Source: Flavobacterium pisciphilum
Lineage (GTDB): Bacteria; Bacteroidota; Bacteroidia; Flavobacteriales; Flavobacteriaceae
Direction: 5' to 3'
DNA length: 64,000 nucleotides
Assembly: GCF_020905345.1 (NCBI RefSeq)
Contig: NZ_JAJJMO010000001.1
Location: 5,146,001 to 5,210,000 of the forward strand
The position numbers and the translations under genes were made by a program. The notes beneath the pieces were generated by a model. It saw only the letters and a list, made by a program, of their open reading frames with translations. It did not search any database and had not been told where the DNA came from. Below are positions 52,297 to 62,400 of this stretch, piece by piece. The number at the start of each line of letters is the position of its first letter. Position 1 is the stretch's first letter.

Positions 52297-53215
52297 TGTA
52301 TTTAATATTAAGATTGATGATTAAAATTGATAGAATTCCGAAGAATAAAATCCATTTTAAAACTGAACTCAAGTGGTGAAACTCTTTTTGTGTTTTAGCA
52401 GTTATTATTTTTGCAATAAAATAGAGCAGCGGAGCAAGTACAAATACAAATGCATATAATGTTGCAATGTAAAGATTATGGGCTACAAAATAGTTATTGA
52501 TATAAATTAATAGAAAAACTACTGGAATAATTGAAAGTGCAAAAACAATTTTTGCAGTTCTGTTAGCGCCAATTGCAATAGGCAATGTATTCATTCCTTG
52601 ATTATAATCACCATTTACATCTTCAATATCTTTTACAATTTCACGTATAAAATTTATCATAAATGCAAAAATAGCATAATCAAAAAGTATAGAGAACATA
52701 CTCGCCATTTGTGCTCTGTTTTCAGCATCGGTAGCAGGAAAAATATCGAAAACACCAATTATTATAACGCTAAAAGACAATAATAAGGCTACGACAATAT
52801 TGCCTAAAATCATAATTTGTTTTAGAGTCGTTGCATAAAAATAAAGGCTGGCAGCAACTAGAATAAAAACAGTTGCAAAACCTGGTCTCATGATTACATT
52901 CGATAAATAAAAACCAATGGCAACCCCCGTAATATTAAGAGCAACATATATATTATATGCAGCAGTTTCTGAAATGCTTTTACCAACCACAACATCACTA
53001 GGCTTATTGATTAAATCGGTTTCTTGATCAAAAATATTATTAACCACATATCCAGCAGCGGCAATTAATACAGTACTTAAAACCAGTAAACCATATTGCC
53101 AATCAGCAAGTGCTAATGGAATATTTTGCAGTTTTAAGAAGCCATAACGAAAAAGGACTTGCATAAAAGCAAGCATTAGTAGGTTTTGGTAACGAATGAG
53201 TTTGAGGTATTTCAT
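52289..53215 (-). CDS. UbiA-family prenyltransferase, geranylgeranylglycerol-phosphate geranylgeranyltransferase-like
   Basis: 308 residues, about nine helices. The two Asp-rich prenyl-diphosphate motifs are VVNNIFDQETDLINKP (near 63-78) and DIEDVNGDYNQGMNTLPI (near 205-222). It resembles the UbiA members annotated as GGGP geranylgeranyltransferase in Bacteroidota. The true product may be a quinone or membrane lipid precursor. The Maf gene overlaps its 3' end. Confidence 0.85.
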   Translation of the reverse strand: MKYLKLIRYQNLLMLAFMQVLFRYGFLKLQNIPLALADWQYGLLVLSTVLIAAAGYVVNNIFDQETDLINKPSDVVVGKSISETAAYNIYVALNITGVAIGFYLSNVIMRPGFATVFILVAASLYFYATTLKQIMILGNIVVALLLSFSVIIIGVFDIFPATDAENRAQMASMFSILFDYAIFAFMINFIREIVKDIEDVNGDYNQGMNTLPIAIGANRTAKIVFALSIIPVVFLLIYINNYFVAHNLYIATLYAFVFVLAPLLYFIAKIITAKTQKEFHHLSSVLKWILFFGILSILIINLNIKYNA

Positions 53216-53440
53216 TTTTTATAAAGGGGGATGAGGTTTTGGACTTAATAAGTTGCTGAGGTTCTGAGTTGCTGAGGTTCAAAGGTTCAAAGGTTCAAAG
53301 TTTTTTGATCTTGCGTAAGATGTAAAAAGTAAGATGTAAAAAGTAAGATGTGAAATGTGAGAACTGTAACTGAATACTAATTTTCATATTCATATCTCAT
53401 ATTTTACCTTTCACAACTTCACATCTGGCATTTTTACGAA
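53216..53440. repeat. Gene-free spacer with short tandem repeats
   Basis: Contains GTTGCTGAGGTTCTGAGTTGCTGAGGTTC at 53252-53280, three tandem AAAGGTTC units at 53281-53300 and three AGTAAGATGTAAAA-type units at 53320-53352. No gene is visible. Confidence 0.75.
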
Positions 53441-53968
53441 TTAATCGTGTTTCCCATTAAAATGCTCCATCCATTTTCCTTGTACTTTCATAACTTGCTC
53501 GATTACATCACGTGCAGAACCTTTTCCTCCTTTTACATGTGAAATATAACGACAAATTGTTTTAATTTCTGGGCTTGCATCCTGTGGGCAAGTAGGTAAT
53601 CCTACCAATTTCATTACATGATAATCAGGAATGTCATCACCCATGTATAATACTTGCTCAGGGTTAATATTATATAATTCAGTGTATTCTTTAAATGTTT
53701 CTACTTTATCAGGGGTTCCTAAATGGATATCAGTAATTCCTAAATTGCGTAATCTTACACGAACGCCTTCATTGCTTCCGCCAGAAATAATACATACATT
53801 ATAGCCACTTTCTACAGCCGCTTTCATAGCGTAACCATCACGAATATTCATCGTACGAAGAATTTCCCCTTCATTGGTCACAAAAACCGAACTGTCTGTA
53901 AGTACACCATCAACATCGAAAATAAAAGTAGTGATGTCGTTCATTATTTCTTTATAACTTTTTGCCAT
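53441..53968 (-). CDS. KdsC-like HAD phosphatase (subclass C)
   Basis: 175 residues. HAD motif I FDVDGVLTDSSVFV (17-30), SGGSNEGVRVRL and the Lys region HLGTPDKVETF, and motif IV YMGDDIPDYHVMKLVG. No cap domain, as in KDO-8-phosphate phosphatase (KdsC), which acts as a tetramer in lipopolysaccharide synthesis. The start overlaps the DUF2520 gene by 17 bp, so they are co-transcribed. Confidence 0.88.
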   Translation of the reverse strand: MAKSYKEIMNDITTFIFDVDGVLTDSSVFVTNEGEILRTMNIRDGYAMKAAVESGYNVCIISGGSNEGVRVRLRNLGITDIHLGTPDKVETFKEYTELYNINPEQVLYMGDDIPDYHVMKLVGLPTCPQDASPEIKTICRYISHVKGGKGSARDVIEQVMKVQGKWMEHFNGKHD

Positions 53969-54713
53969 TATTTTGTATAGATTTTGTTAGTAATGCGTAA
54001 ATATTTTTTTGATTTTCATCTGATAAATAACTCAAATGTGATTCGATTGTTGTAGTATCATTGCGTTTCGCTGGGCCCGTTTGAGCATCGATAGGCGAAA
54101 GCGTGTTGATTTTATTAGCTGTTTCGGCGATTAAAGGCTTTAGAATGTCAAATGAAACCTGATGTTCTTCACATATTTCCTGTCCGATTTGGTATAAATG
54201 ATTCGTGAAATTATTTACAAATACAGCAGCAACATGCAATGCTTTGCGTTGTTCAGAATTAATTGAATATACGGCATCTGAAATGCTTTTGGCAACAGTT
54301 TCAAGTACTAAATAGTCACTGCTGTTTTCTGCTTCTAAACATAGTGGAATTGCCTTAAAATCGACTTCTTTATTCTTTGTAAATGTCTGCAAAGGATAAA
54401 AAACACCACTTCTATTCTTTTTATTAATTGCCTGTAATGAAGCAGTTCCAGAAGTATGAACTACCAATTTGTTTTTAAAAGGCAATTGCTCAGAAACTGT
54501 CGCTATTGCATCATCTGAAACAGCAATAATATACAAATCGGCCTCTTTTAAAAGAGTAAGGTCAGTTACAATTTTATTAGAATTGAGTAGAGGGGAGATG
54601 TCTTTTTTGGTTCTAGAATATACCTCAATAAGTTCAATCGCACTGTTTTTTGCGAAAGCATTTATCAAATGTTGTGATACATTTCCAGAGCCAATAAGTG
54701 TTATTTTAATCAT
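53952..54713 (-). CDS. Rossmann-fold DUF2520 protein
   Basis: 253 residues. Rossmann start ITLIGSGNVSQHLINAF (3-19) indicates NAD(P) binding, then DLYIIAVSDDAIATVSEQLPF and VVHTSGTASLQAI. The C-terminal half is a DUF2520 helical domain (ALHVAAVFVNNFTNHLYQI). Resembles ketopantoate- and 6-phosphogluconate-dehydrogenase-like reductases, but the substrate is unknown. A -7 box lies directly ahead. Confidence 0.88.
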   Translation of the reverse strand: MIKITLIGSGNVSQHLINAFAKNSAIELIEVYSRTKKDISPLLNSNKIVTDLTLLKEADLYIIAVSDDAIATVSEQLPFKNKLVVHTSGTASLQAINKKNRSGVFYPLQTFTKNKEVDFKAIPLCLEAENSSDYLVLETVAKSISDAVYSINSEQRKALHVAAVFVNNFTNHLYQIGQEICEEHQVSFDILKPLIAETANKINTLSPIDAQTGPAKRNDTTTIESHLSYLSDENQKNIYALLTKSIQNNGKKL

Positions 54714-54717
54714 ATTG

Positions 54718-54725
54718 CAAAATTA
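54718..54725 (-). promoter_or_regulatory. -7 box TAATTTTG almost on the start codon
   Basis: CAAAATTA on the plus strand reads TAATTTTG on the minus strand, 5 bp before the DUF2520 ATG. Transcription would start at the ATG, so the mRNA may be leaderless. Confidence 0.45.
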
Positions 54726-54880
54726 GCATTTTTTTTTAAAGAAATTTTCTTTTGGTTTTATAACGAAACATTCCTTGCATAGTATATTATTTGTAATATA
54801 AAAACTATAATTAATAGGGAAATGTATAATTGGTTTTAGATTCTGTTTTCTTATGTTTACGCGATTTTAAAAATAATAAT

Positions 54881-55594
54881 ATGAAAAAAACTGCATCAAT
54901 ACTTATTGGTTTATTTATCACATCATTAACTTTTTCTCAACAAATAGGAAGTGGATTGGCTGCTGAAATAGCTGATTTTACTATTCCTCTTAAGTCAGGT
55001 GTTTATGGGGGTATAGATCCTACTATAGGTGGAACACCTGATATAAGTTCTGGATATCAACATTTATTAGTAATTAGGCATCTTAATCCAGATAATAACT
55101 GTCAGCTACAAATAGGCTCATCATATACAGAGAATGATAGATTGTTTTTCAGAAAATTGGCAAGGCCTTTGACACCTTCAAATCCTACATGGATAGAACT
55201 TGCAACTAGAGAAACAAATACTTTTACTGGAAACCAAATTATTAATGGTAATGTAGGCATCGGTACAACAAATCCAGATGCTAAATTGGCTGTAAAAGGA
55301 ACCATTCATTCTCAAGAAGTAAAAGTTGATATGTTAGGCTGGTCCGATTTTGTTTTTAAAAAGGAGTATAATTTGCCAACACTTGCTGAGGTAGAAAAAC
55401 ATATTAATGAAAAAGGACATCTTGAAAACATTCCTAATGAGGAAGAAGTTTTAAAAAACGGGATAAATCTAGGTGAAATGAACGCTAAACTTTTACAGAA
55501 AATAGAAGAACTGACGCTTTATATGATTGAAATGAAAAAGAAACAATCTGAATTAGAGAATACTGTTAAAGAACTTAATAATAAACTAAAATAA
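54881..55594 (+). CDS. Secreted tail-fibre-like protein, tandem copy 1
   Basis: 237 residues from the ATG at 54881 (an extended frame to 54830 has no signal). Signal peptide MKKTASILIGLFITSLTFSQ. A variable domain (about 20-140) follows, then NVGIGTTNPDAKLAVKGTIHSQEVKVD and the shared C-terminal module (about 165-215): SDFVFKKEYNLPTLAEVEKHI, LENIPNEEEVLKNGINLGEMNAKLLQKIEELTLY, ending in a coiled coil. The stop overlaps the next ATG (TAATG). The module resembles tail-fibre or peptidase S74-like trimerisation ends found on Bacteroidota secreted proteins. Confidence 0.8.
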   Translation: MKKTASILIGLFITSLTFSQQIGSGLAAEIADFTIPLKSGVYGGIDPTIGGTPDISSGYQHLLVIRHLNPDNNCQLQIGSSYTENDRLFFRKLARPLTPSNPTWIELATRETNTFTGNQIINGNVGIGTTNPDAKLAVKGTIHSQEVKVDMLGWSDFVFKKEYNLPTLAEVEKHINEKGHLENIPNEEEVLKNGINLGEMNAKLLQKIEELTLYMIEMKKKQSELENTVKELNNKLK

Positions 55595-56511
55595 TGAAAA
55601 AAAGAATAACATTAATTGCTATTTTGTTTGTTACTTCATATGCTTTTTCTCAGCAAATAGGAGATGAAGGTTATGCTCCAATTATAAAAGATTTTACTAT
55701 TCCTCTAAAGTCAGGAGTGTATAGTGGGCTAAATGCTACAGGTGAAACCCCTGACTCTAGTCATGATTGGAGTCATTTGTTTGTAGTGAGACATACTAAT
55801 CAAACTAATAATTATCAATTACAAATTGCATCTTCATATACAGAAAATGATAGATTATTTTTTAGAAAAATAGCTTACAATTGGGGATTATCGCCAAAAA
55901 ATACTGCTTGGTTTGAACTTGCAACTCGAGGGACTAATAATTTTAAAGGAAACCAAATTATTAATGGTAATGTTGGGATTGGTAATTCAGAACCAGAAGT
56001 ACCATTATCTGTGTATGGGATTTCTAATTTTTACCCAAGAAGGATAGGTGATGGCGATGCAAGACAATTTTCAATTAATTATTCATTAAAGAATCTAGAT
56101 TTTATTAATAATCTATATCCAATTATTTTGGGTACAGGAGGAGGAAATCAGCCTTTAATTCTTGATGCTGCTAGAGTTGGTATTGGTACTGCAAATCCAG
56201 ATGCAAAATTAGCTGTAAATGGAACAATTCATTCTCAAGAAGTAAAAGTTGATATGTTAGGCTGGTCCGATTTTGTTTTTAAAAAGGAGTATAATTTACC
56301 AACACTTGCTGAGGTGGAAAAACATATTAAGGAGAATGGACATCTTGAAAACATTCCTAACGAGGAAGAGGTTTTAAAAAATGGGATAAATCTAGGTGAA
56401 ATGAATGCTAAACTTTTACAGAAAATAGAAGAGCTGACGCTTTATATGATTGAAATGAAGAAAGAGAACTTTGAAATGAAAAAGAGATTGATAAAACTAG
56501 AAAATAAATAA
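55594..56511 (+). CDS. Secreted tail-fibre-like protein, tandem copy 2
   Basis: 305 residues. Signal peptide MKKRITLIAILFVTSYAFSQ. Its N-terminal 45 residues are the same as those of copy 5. The middle carries an extra segment (SEPEVPLSVYGISNFYPRRIGDGDARQFSI...) before the GIGTANPDAKLAVNGTIHS block and the shared C-terminal module. It starts at the overlapping TAATG of copy 1 and ends 4 bp before copy 3. Confidence 0.8.
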   Translation: MKKRITLIAILFVTSYAFSQQIGDEGYAPIIKDFTIPLKSGVYSGLNATGETPDSSHDWSHLFVVRHTNQTNNYQLQIASSYTENDRLFFRKIAYNWGLSPKNTAWFELATRGTNNFKGNQIINGNVGIGNSEPEVPLSVYGISNFYPRRIGDGDARQFSINYSLKNLDFINNLYPIILGTGGGNQPLILDAARVGIGTANPDAKLAVNGTIHSQEVKVDMLGWSDFVFKKEYNLPTLAEVEKHIKENGHLENIPNEEEVLKNGINLGEMNAKLLQKIEELTLYMIEMKKENFEMKKRLIKLENK

Positions 56512-56515
56512 AATA

Positions 56516-57253
56516 ATGAAAAAAATTACATCAATAATTATTGCACTTTTTATTACGTCAATAGTATTCTCCCAACAAATAGGAGATGGGCACGCACCAA
56601 TTATTAATGACTTTACTGGGGCTCTTAAATCGGGTGCGTATACCGGATTTAACGCTATAGGAGGTACTCCTGATGTAAGTAGTAGTGCATGGCAACATTT
56701 ATTTTTAGTGAGACATAAAGATCAAAACAATAATCATCAATTACAAATTGCATCATCGTATGCAGTAAACGATAGATTGTTTTTCAGAAAAATTGTAGTG
56801 AGTAGTTTATTACCTTCAAATCCTATATGGGTAGAATTAGCAACCCGAGGTCCTAATACTTTTACTGGAACTCAAATTATTAATGGTAATGTAGGCATTG
56901 GTACAACAAATCCAGATGCTAAATTGGCTGTAAATGGAACAATTCATTCTAAAGAGGTAAAAGTTGATTTGGAAGGTTGGTCTGATTTTGTTTTTAAAAA
57001 GGAGTATAATTTGCCAACACTTGCTGAGGTAGAAAGACATATTAATGAAAAAGGGCATCTTGAAAACATTCCTAATGAGGAAGAAGTTTTAAAAAACGGG
57101 ATAAATCTAGGTGAAATGAATGCTAAACTTTTACAGAAAATAGAAGAGTTGACACTATATATGATTGAAATGAAGAAAGAGAATATTCAAATGAAAAGTA
57201 AACAATCAGAATTAGAAAATACTGTTAAAGAACTTAATACTAAACTAAAATAA
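56516..57253 (+). CDS. Secreted tail-fibre-like protein, tandem copy 3
   Basis: 245 residues. Signal peptide MKKITSIIIALFITSIVFSQ. Same layout as copy 1, with VSSSAWQHLFLVRHKDQNNNHQLQIASS in the variable part and IHSKEVKVDLEGWSDFVFKKEY at the start of the C-terminal module. Coiled-coil end of MKSKQSELENTVKEL type. Overlaps copy 4 by one base (TAATG). Confidence 0.8.
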   Translation: MKKITSIIIALFITSIVFSQQIGDGHAPIINDFTGALKSGAYTGFNAIGGTPDVSSSAWQHLFLVRHKDQNNNHQLQIASSYAVNDRLFFRKIVVSSLLPSNPIWVELATRGPNTFTGTQIINGNVGIGTTNPDAKLAVNGTIHSKEVKVDLEGWSDFVFKKEYNLPTLAEVERHINEKGHLENIPNEEEVLKNGINLGEMNAKLLQKIEELTLYMIEMKKENIQMKSKQSELENTVKELNTKLK

Positions 57254-58269
57254 TGAAAAAAGGAATCACATTAATTGCTGTTTTATTTGTTACTTCATAT
57301 GCTTTTTCTCAACAAATAAGTGATGGATTAGCTACTCAAATTACGAATTTCAATGCTCCAAATAATGGTTCAGGAGCTTACAATGGCTATAATGCTGTAG
57401 GGGCAAACCCAGACAAAAGTCATGAAGGAGGTTGGCAGCATTTATTCGTAGTTAGACACCCAAATTTAAATAATAATTTTCAATTACAGCTTTCTTCATC
57501 AATGGCAAAAAATGATAAGTTGTATTTTAGGAAATTGGCTTCTTATAACCTATTAGCAACAGACTCAGATTGGATTGAATTAGCAACTAGGGGTTCTAAT
57601 ATTTTTACTGGAACTCAAGGTATTTTTGGGAATTTACTAATTGAAAATACAAGTACCAAAAGTGCACTTGAAATTATTGAAAGTTCTGATAGTACCCCAG
57701 AAGGTCAAGTAGCACCAACTAAATCAATTCTTAAATTATCGAGAAATGGAACACCAAATTATTCCTATCCTGAAAATGCTGAATTTCGTATTGGACATGG
57801 TGGGAGTAGCGTTTTTGGTAGTAAACTTGATTTATATATCAACGGAAGTGCAAATACGAACACAATACCTGATCAGCATGTAATGACTTGGAATTATGAT
57901 GGTAATGTAGGCATCGGTACAACAACTCCAAAGAACAAATTAGATGTAAAAGGAACCATTCATTCTCAAGAAGTAAAAGTTGATATGTTAGGCTGGTCCG
58001 ATTTTGTTTTTAAAAAAGAGTATAATTTACCAACACTTGCTGAGGTAGAAAAACATATTAATGAAAAAGGACATCTTGAAAACATTCCTAATGAGGAAGA
58101 AGTTTTAAAAAATGGAATAAATCTAGGTGAAATGAATGCTAAACTTTTACAGAAAATTGAAGAGTTGACACTATATATGATTGAAATGAAGAAAGAGAAT
58201 ATTCAAATGAAAAGTAAACAATCTGAATTAGAGAATACTGTTAAAGAACTTAATAATAAACTAAAATAA
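57253..58269 (+). CDS. Secreted tail-fibre-like protein, tandem copy 4
   Basis: 338 residues. It has a middle block (about 115-225) with SNIFTGTQGIFGNLLIEN, SKLDLYINGSANTNTIPDQHVMTW that is almost identical in copy 5. The N-terminal domain (LATQITNFNAPNNGSGAYNGYN) is unique, and the C-terminal module is shared. Overlaps copy 5 by one base (TAATG). This block appears shared by recent duplication or gene conversion. Confidence 0.8.
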   Translation: MKKGITLIAVLFVTSYAFSQQISDGLATQITNFNAPNNGSGAYNGYNAVGANPDKSHEGGWQHLFVVRHPNLNNNFQLQLSSSMAKNDKLYFRKLASYNLLATDSDWIELATRGSNIFTGTQGIFGNLLIENTSTKSALEIIESSDSTPEGQVAPTKSILKLSRNGTPNYSYPENAEFRIGHGGSSVFGSKLDLYINGSANTNTIPDQHVMTWNYDGNVGIGTTTPKNKLDVKGTIHSQEVKVDMLGWSDFVFKKEYNLPTLAEVEKHINEKGHLENIPNEEEVLKNGINLGEMNAKLLQKIEELTLYMIEMKKENIQMKSKQSELENTVKELNNKLK

Positions 58270-59288
58270 TGAAAAAAAGAATAACATTAATTGCTATTTT
58301 GTTTGTTACTTCATATGCTTTTTCTCAGCAAATAGGAGATGAAGGATATGCTCCAATTATAAAAGATTTTACTATTCCTCTAAAGTCAGGAGTGTATAGT
58401 GGTCAAAATGCAGCTGGAGCAACTCCAGATATTAGCCATGGTTGGCAACATTTATTTACAACTAGACATATAGATACTAATAATAATTTTCAATTACAGA
58501 TATCGTCTTCTTATACAACAAATGATCGATTGTTTTTTAGAAAAATTGGAGTAACAACTTTAGTTCCATCTAACCCTACATGGGTAGAAGTTGCAACTAG
58601 GGGTTCTAATATTTTTACTGGAACTCAAGGTGTTTTTGGGAATTTACTAATTGAAAATACAAGTACCAAAAGTGCACTTGAAATTATTGAAAGTTCTGAT
58701 AGTACCCCACAAGGTCAAGCAGCACCAACTAAATCAATTCTTAAATTATCGAGAAATGGAACACCAAATTATTCCTATCCTGAAAATGCTGAATTTCGTA
58801 TTGGACATGGTGGGAGTAGCGTTTTTGGTAGTAAACTTGATTTATATATCAACGGAAGTGCAAATACGAACACAATACCTGATCAGCATGTAATGACTTG
58901 GAATTATGATGGTAATGTAGGCATCGGTACAACAACTCCAAAGAATAAACTAGATGTAAAAGGAACTATTCATTCTCAAGAAGTAAAAGTTGATATGGAA
59001 GGCTGGTCCGATTTTGTTTTTAAAAAGGAGTATAATTTACCAACACTTGCTGAGGTAGAAAAACATATTAATGAAAAAGGGCATCTTGAAAACATTCCTA
59101 ATGAGGAAGAAGTTTTAAAAAACGGGATAAATCTAGGTGAAATGAATGCTAGACTTTTACAGAAAATAGAAGAGCTGACCTTGTATACAATTCAGCAATC
59201 TAAAGAAATAAAAATTTTAAAAGAAGAGAATAATTCTTTTAAATCACTAAATGAAAGAGTCTCTAAAATGGAGAAGTTGCTTAAATAG
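58269..59288 (+). CDS. Secreted tail-fibre-like protein, tandem copy 5
   Basis: 339 residues. Its N-terminus equals copy 2 and its middle block equals copy 4, so it is a mosaic. The C-terminal module differs at the end (KIEELTLYTIQQSKEIKILKEENNSFKSLNERVSKMEKLLK), a longer coiled coil. Last member of the tandem group; no terminator was recognised immediately after it. Confidence 0.8.
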   Translation: MKKRITLIAILFVTSYAFSQQIGDEGYAPIIKDFTIPLKSGVYSGQNAAGATPDISHGWQHLFTTRHIDTNNNFQLQISSSYTTNDRLFFRKIGVTTLVPSNPTWVEVATRGSNIFTGTQGVFGNLLIENTSTKSALEIIESSDSTPQGQAAPTKSILKLSRNGTPNYSYPENAEFRIGHGGSSVFGSKLDLYINGSANTNTIPDQHVMTWNYDGNVGIGTTTPKNKLDVKGTIHSQEVKVDMEGWSDFVFKKEYNLPTLAEVEKHINEKGHLENIPNEEEVLKNGINLGEMNARLLQKIEELTLYTIQQSKEIKILKEENNSFKSLNERVSKMEKLLK

Positions 59289-59423
59289 GGGTAACTATAT
59301 TTAACTACCATGACTCCAGTTGCTAGGCAAGTTCATTTAGAAAATGATTTTAGCAAGATAAATAGTACTATGTGAGTCGTGGAAGTGCTTTATTTTGGAT
59401 TTAATTAACAAAATGGCGAATAT

Positions 59424-59450
59424 TTGAGTCAACATTTTTAAGTACTTTTG
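59424..59450 (+). promoter_or_regulatory. Promoter of the cytochrome c assembly gene
   Basis: TTG (59424-59426) and TACTTTTG (59443-59450) with a 16-bp spacer. It argues for the ATG at 59481 as the start rather than an in-frame TTG at 59448 inside the -7 box. Confidence 0.6.
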
Positions 59451-59480
59451 TGCCACTTTATAAAATGTAATTCCTCAGTA

Positions 59481-62400
59481 ATGGATAAAAAAATATTCTC
59501 CTTTTTGTTTTCTACACGATTAATGGCTGTCCTTTTTTTAACATTTGCAATTGCAATGGGAGTCGGGACCTTTATAGAAAGTAAGTACAATACCGACACA
59601 GCCAGAATTTTTATATACAACTCATGGTGGTTTGAGGTCATAATGGTCTTTTTCTTAATTAATTTCTTCGGAAACATTAAAAGATATCAACTACACAAAA
59701 AAGAAAAATGGGCAACTTTAATATTGCACTTGGCTTTCATTTTTATCCTATTAGGAGCTTTCATAACACGTTATATTAGTTATGAAGGAATGATGCCAAT
59801 TCGTGAAGGGGCTGCCGAAAATCAAATATATTCAGATAAAACATTCCTTACTGTCTTTGCTGATGGGGAATACAAGGGCGAAATGAAGCGTCGTGTTTTT
59901 GAGAAAAACTTATTGTTATCTCCTGTAGCTAATAACGATTTTAGTATTTCAGGTAAATTCAATGAAACTCCATTCGAGGTTGAATATAAGGATTTTATCA
60001 TGGGAGCGAAAGAGGTTGTGAAACCAGATGCTAACGGAATCTTATATTTAAAATTGGTAGAAGCAGGTGAAGGCGGACGTGAAGAGCATTTTCTTAAAGA
60101 TGGTGAAGTGCAAAACATTCACAATGTTTTATTTGCATTAAATAAACCTACTGCAGGAGCTATTAATATCAATACAACAGGTGAGGCTTATACGATTCAA
60201 ACCCCTTTTGAAGGAGACTTTATGCGTATGGCTGATAAACTTAAAGGAAAAGTAACCAAAGATAATGTACAGCCATTAATGATGCGTTCATTATATAGTA
60301 TTGGAGATATCCGTATTGTTTTTCCAGATCCAGCTGTAAAAGGAGTTATTGCTTACGAATCAAATAATGATTATAAAGCTAAAACTCACGAAGATGCTTT
60401 AGTTGTAAAATTAAAGGCTGAAGGTCAGGAAAAAGAAGTAACATTATTGGGGTCTAAAGGTAAAATTGGAGACTTTAAAACAGTTAAGATTGGAAAAATC
60501 GATTATACATTCTTCTACGGAAGTAAAGCTTATATATTGCCTTTCAAGGTTAAATTGAATGATTTTATTGCTCAAAAATATCCAGGAACAGAAAAAAGTT
60601 ATTCTTCTTTTGAAAGTAAAGTTACCGTTATCGATTCAACCAAAACATTCGATGCTAGAATTTTTATGAATAATGTATTGGATTACAGAGGATATAGATT
60701 TTTTCAATCTTCATTTGATCCAGACGAGAAAGGAACAGTTTTATCTGTAAACCACGATTTCTGGGGAACATCTATAACTTATTTGGGGTATTTTCTATTG
60801 TATTTTGGATTAATGGCTATCATGTTTACTAAACATTCTCGTTTTGCTGACTTAAAACGTAAACTAGAAGTAGTAAAAAATAAAAAAGCAAAACTAATTA
60901 CTATTTTAGTATTGATGTTGAGCTTTAACGGATTTGCACAAGAACAACATGACCACGATCACGACCATGATCATGCTGCGCATAGCACAGATCCAAATCA
61001 CGATCATGCAAAAGATCATGAGCACAATCATGCAGCAGAGACAAAGGATCCGAAGAATCATGCCAATCATGTTACTAGACCACCAAGTCAAAAACAACTT
61101 GATTCATTAATAAATATATACAAAGCACCAGTGTCACATGCTGCCAAATTTGGTCGTTTGATTATTCAGGATGCAGGAGGAAGAATGAAGCCTATTAATA
61201 CTTTCTCTTCAGAGTTATTGAGAAAAGTAAGCCATAGTGATACTTATAATGGAATGAATTCTGACCAAGTGTTTTTGTCAATGACACAATACGCTCAAGT
61301 TTGGATAGAAATTCCGATTATATACATTAAATCAGGAAATGATAGTATTCGTAAAATCATTGGAATCGATAAAGATGCAGGATCCGCTCCGTTTATTAAG
61401 TTTTTTGACGAAAAAGGAAACTACAAATTATCTCCTTATTTAGATGCAGCTTATAAAGCAGCAAATCCAAATCAGTTTGAGAAAGATTTTATCGAAACAG
61501 ATAAAAAAGTAAATTTAATGGAATCGGCTTTAAGCGGTAGTATCTTAAAGATTTTCCCGATACCAAATGATCCAGGAAATAAATGGATTTCATACTTAGA
61601 AATTAGCAATGCTGGTTTAAAAGGAATGGACGAAACGTATGTGAAGCAGGTTTTACCAATGTATTTTGCCGCTTTAAATAATGCTTCGATTACCAAAGAT
61701 TTTAAACAAGCTGATGAATTGCTTGAAAGTATCAATGGTTTCCAAAAGAAATTTGGAAGTAAAGTTCGTCCTAGCGAAGAGAAAATTACATCAGAGTTAT
61801 TGTATAACAAATACGATGTATTCAAGAACTTAACTTATTGGTATATTACAGCTTCAATCTTGATGTTTATTTTTGTAATATTAAATATATTCTTTGAGAA
61901 AAAAGCATTGCGTATTACGATAAATGTTTTCCATGTAACTATTGGAGCTTTATTTGGTTTACATACTTTAGGATTAATAGCACGTTGGTACATTTCAGGA
62001 CACGCGCCATGGAGTAATGCTTATGAGTCTATTATATATGTTGCTTGGGCAACAATGTTCTTTGGATTGGCTTTTGATAGAAAATCTAAATTAACCGTTG
62101 CATCATCGGCATTTGTAACAGCAATGATTTTAATGGCGGCATATATGAACTGGATTGACCCAGAAATAGCCAATTTACAGCCAGTTCTTAATTCATATTG
62201 GTTAATGATCCACGTAGCAGTAATTGTTGCTAGTTACGGACCATTTGCATTAGGAATGATATTAGGTTTTGTGTCATTGTTATTAATTTTCTTTACCAAT
62301 AAGAATAACAAAGCCAAAATGAATTTAAACATTCAAGAAATTACATACATCAACGAAATGGCATTGACCATTGGATTGATTATGCTTAGTATAGGAAACT

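Noticed and set aside
54881..59288. Prophage tail-fibre cluster
   Set aside because: All five proteins have Sec signal peptides, and no capsid, terminase, portal or integrase gene is nearby.
59448..59480. TTG at 59448 as start of the cytochrome c assembly protein
   Set aside because: It lies inside the TACTTTTG promoter box, and the ATG at 59481 begins a good membrane helix.
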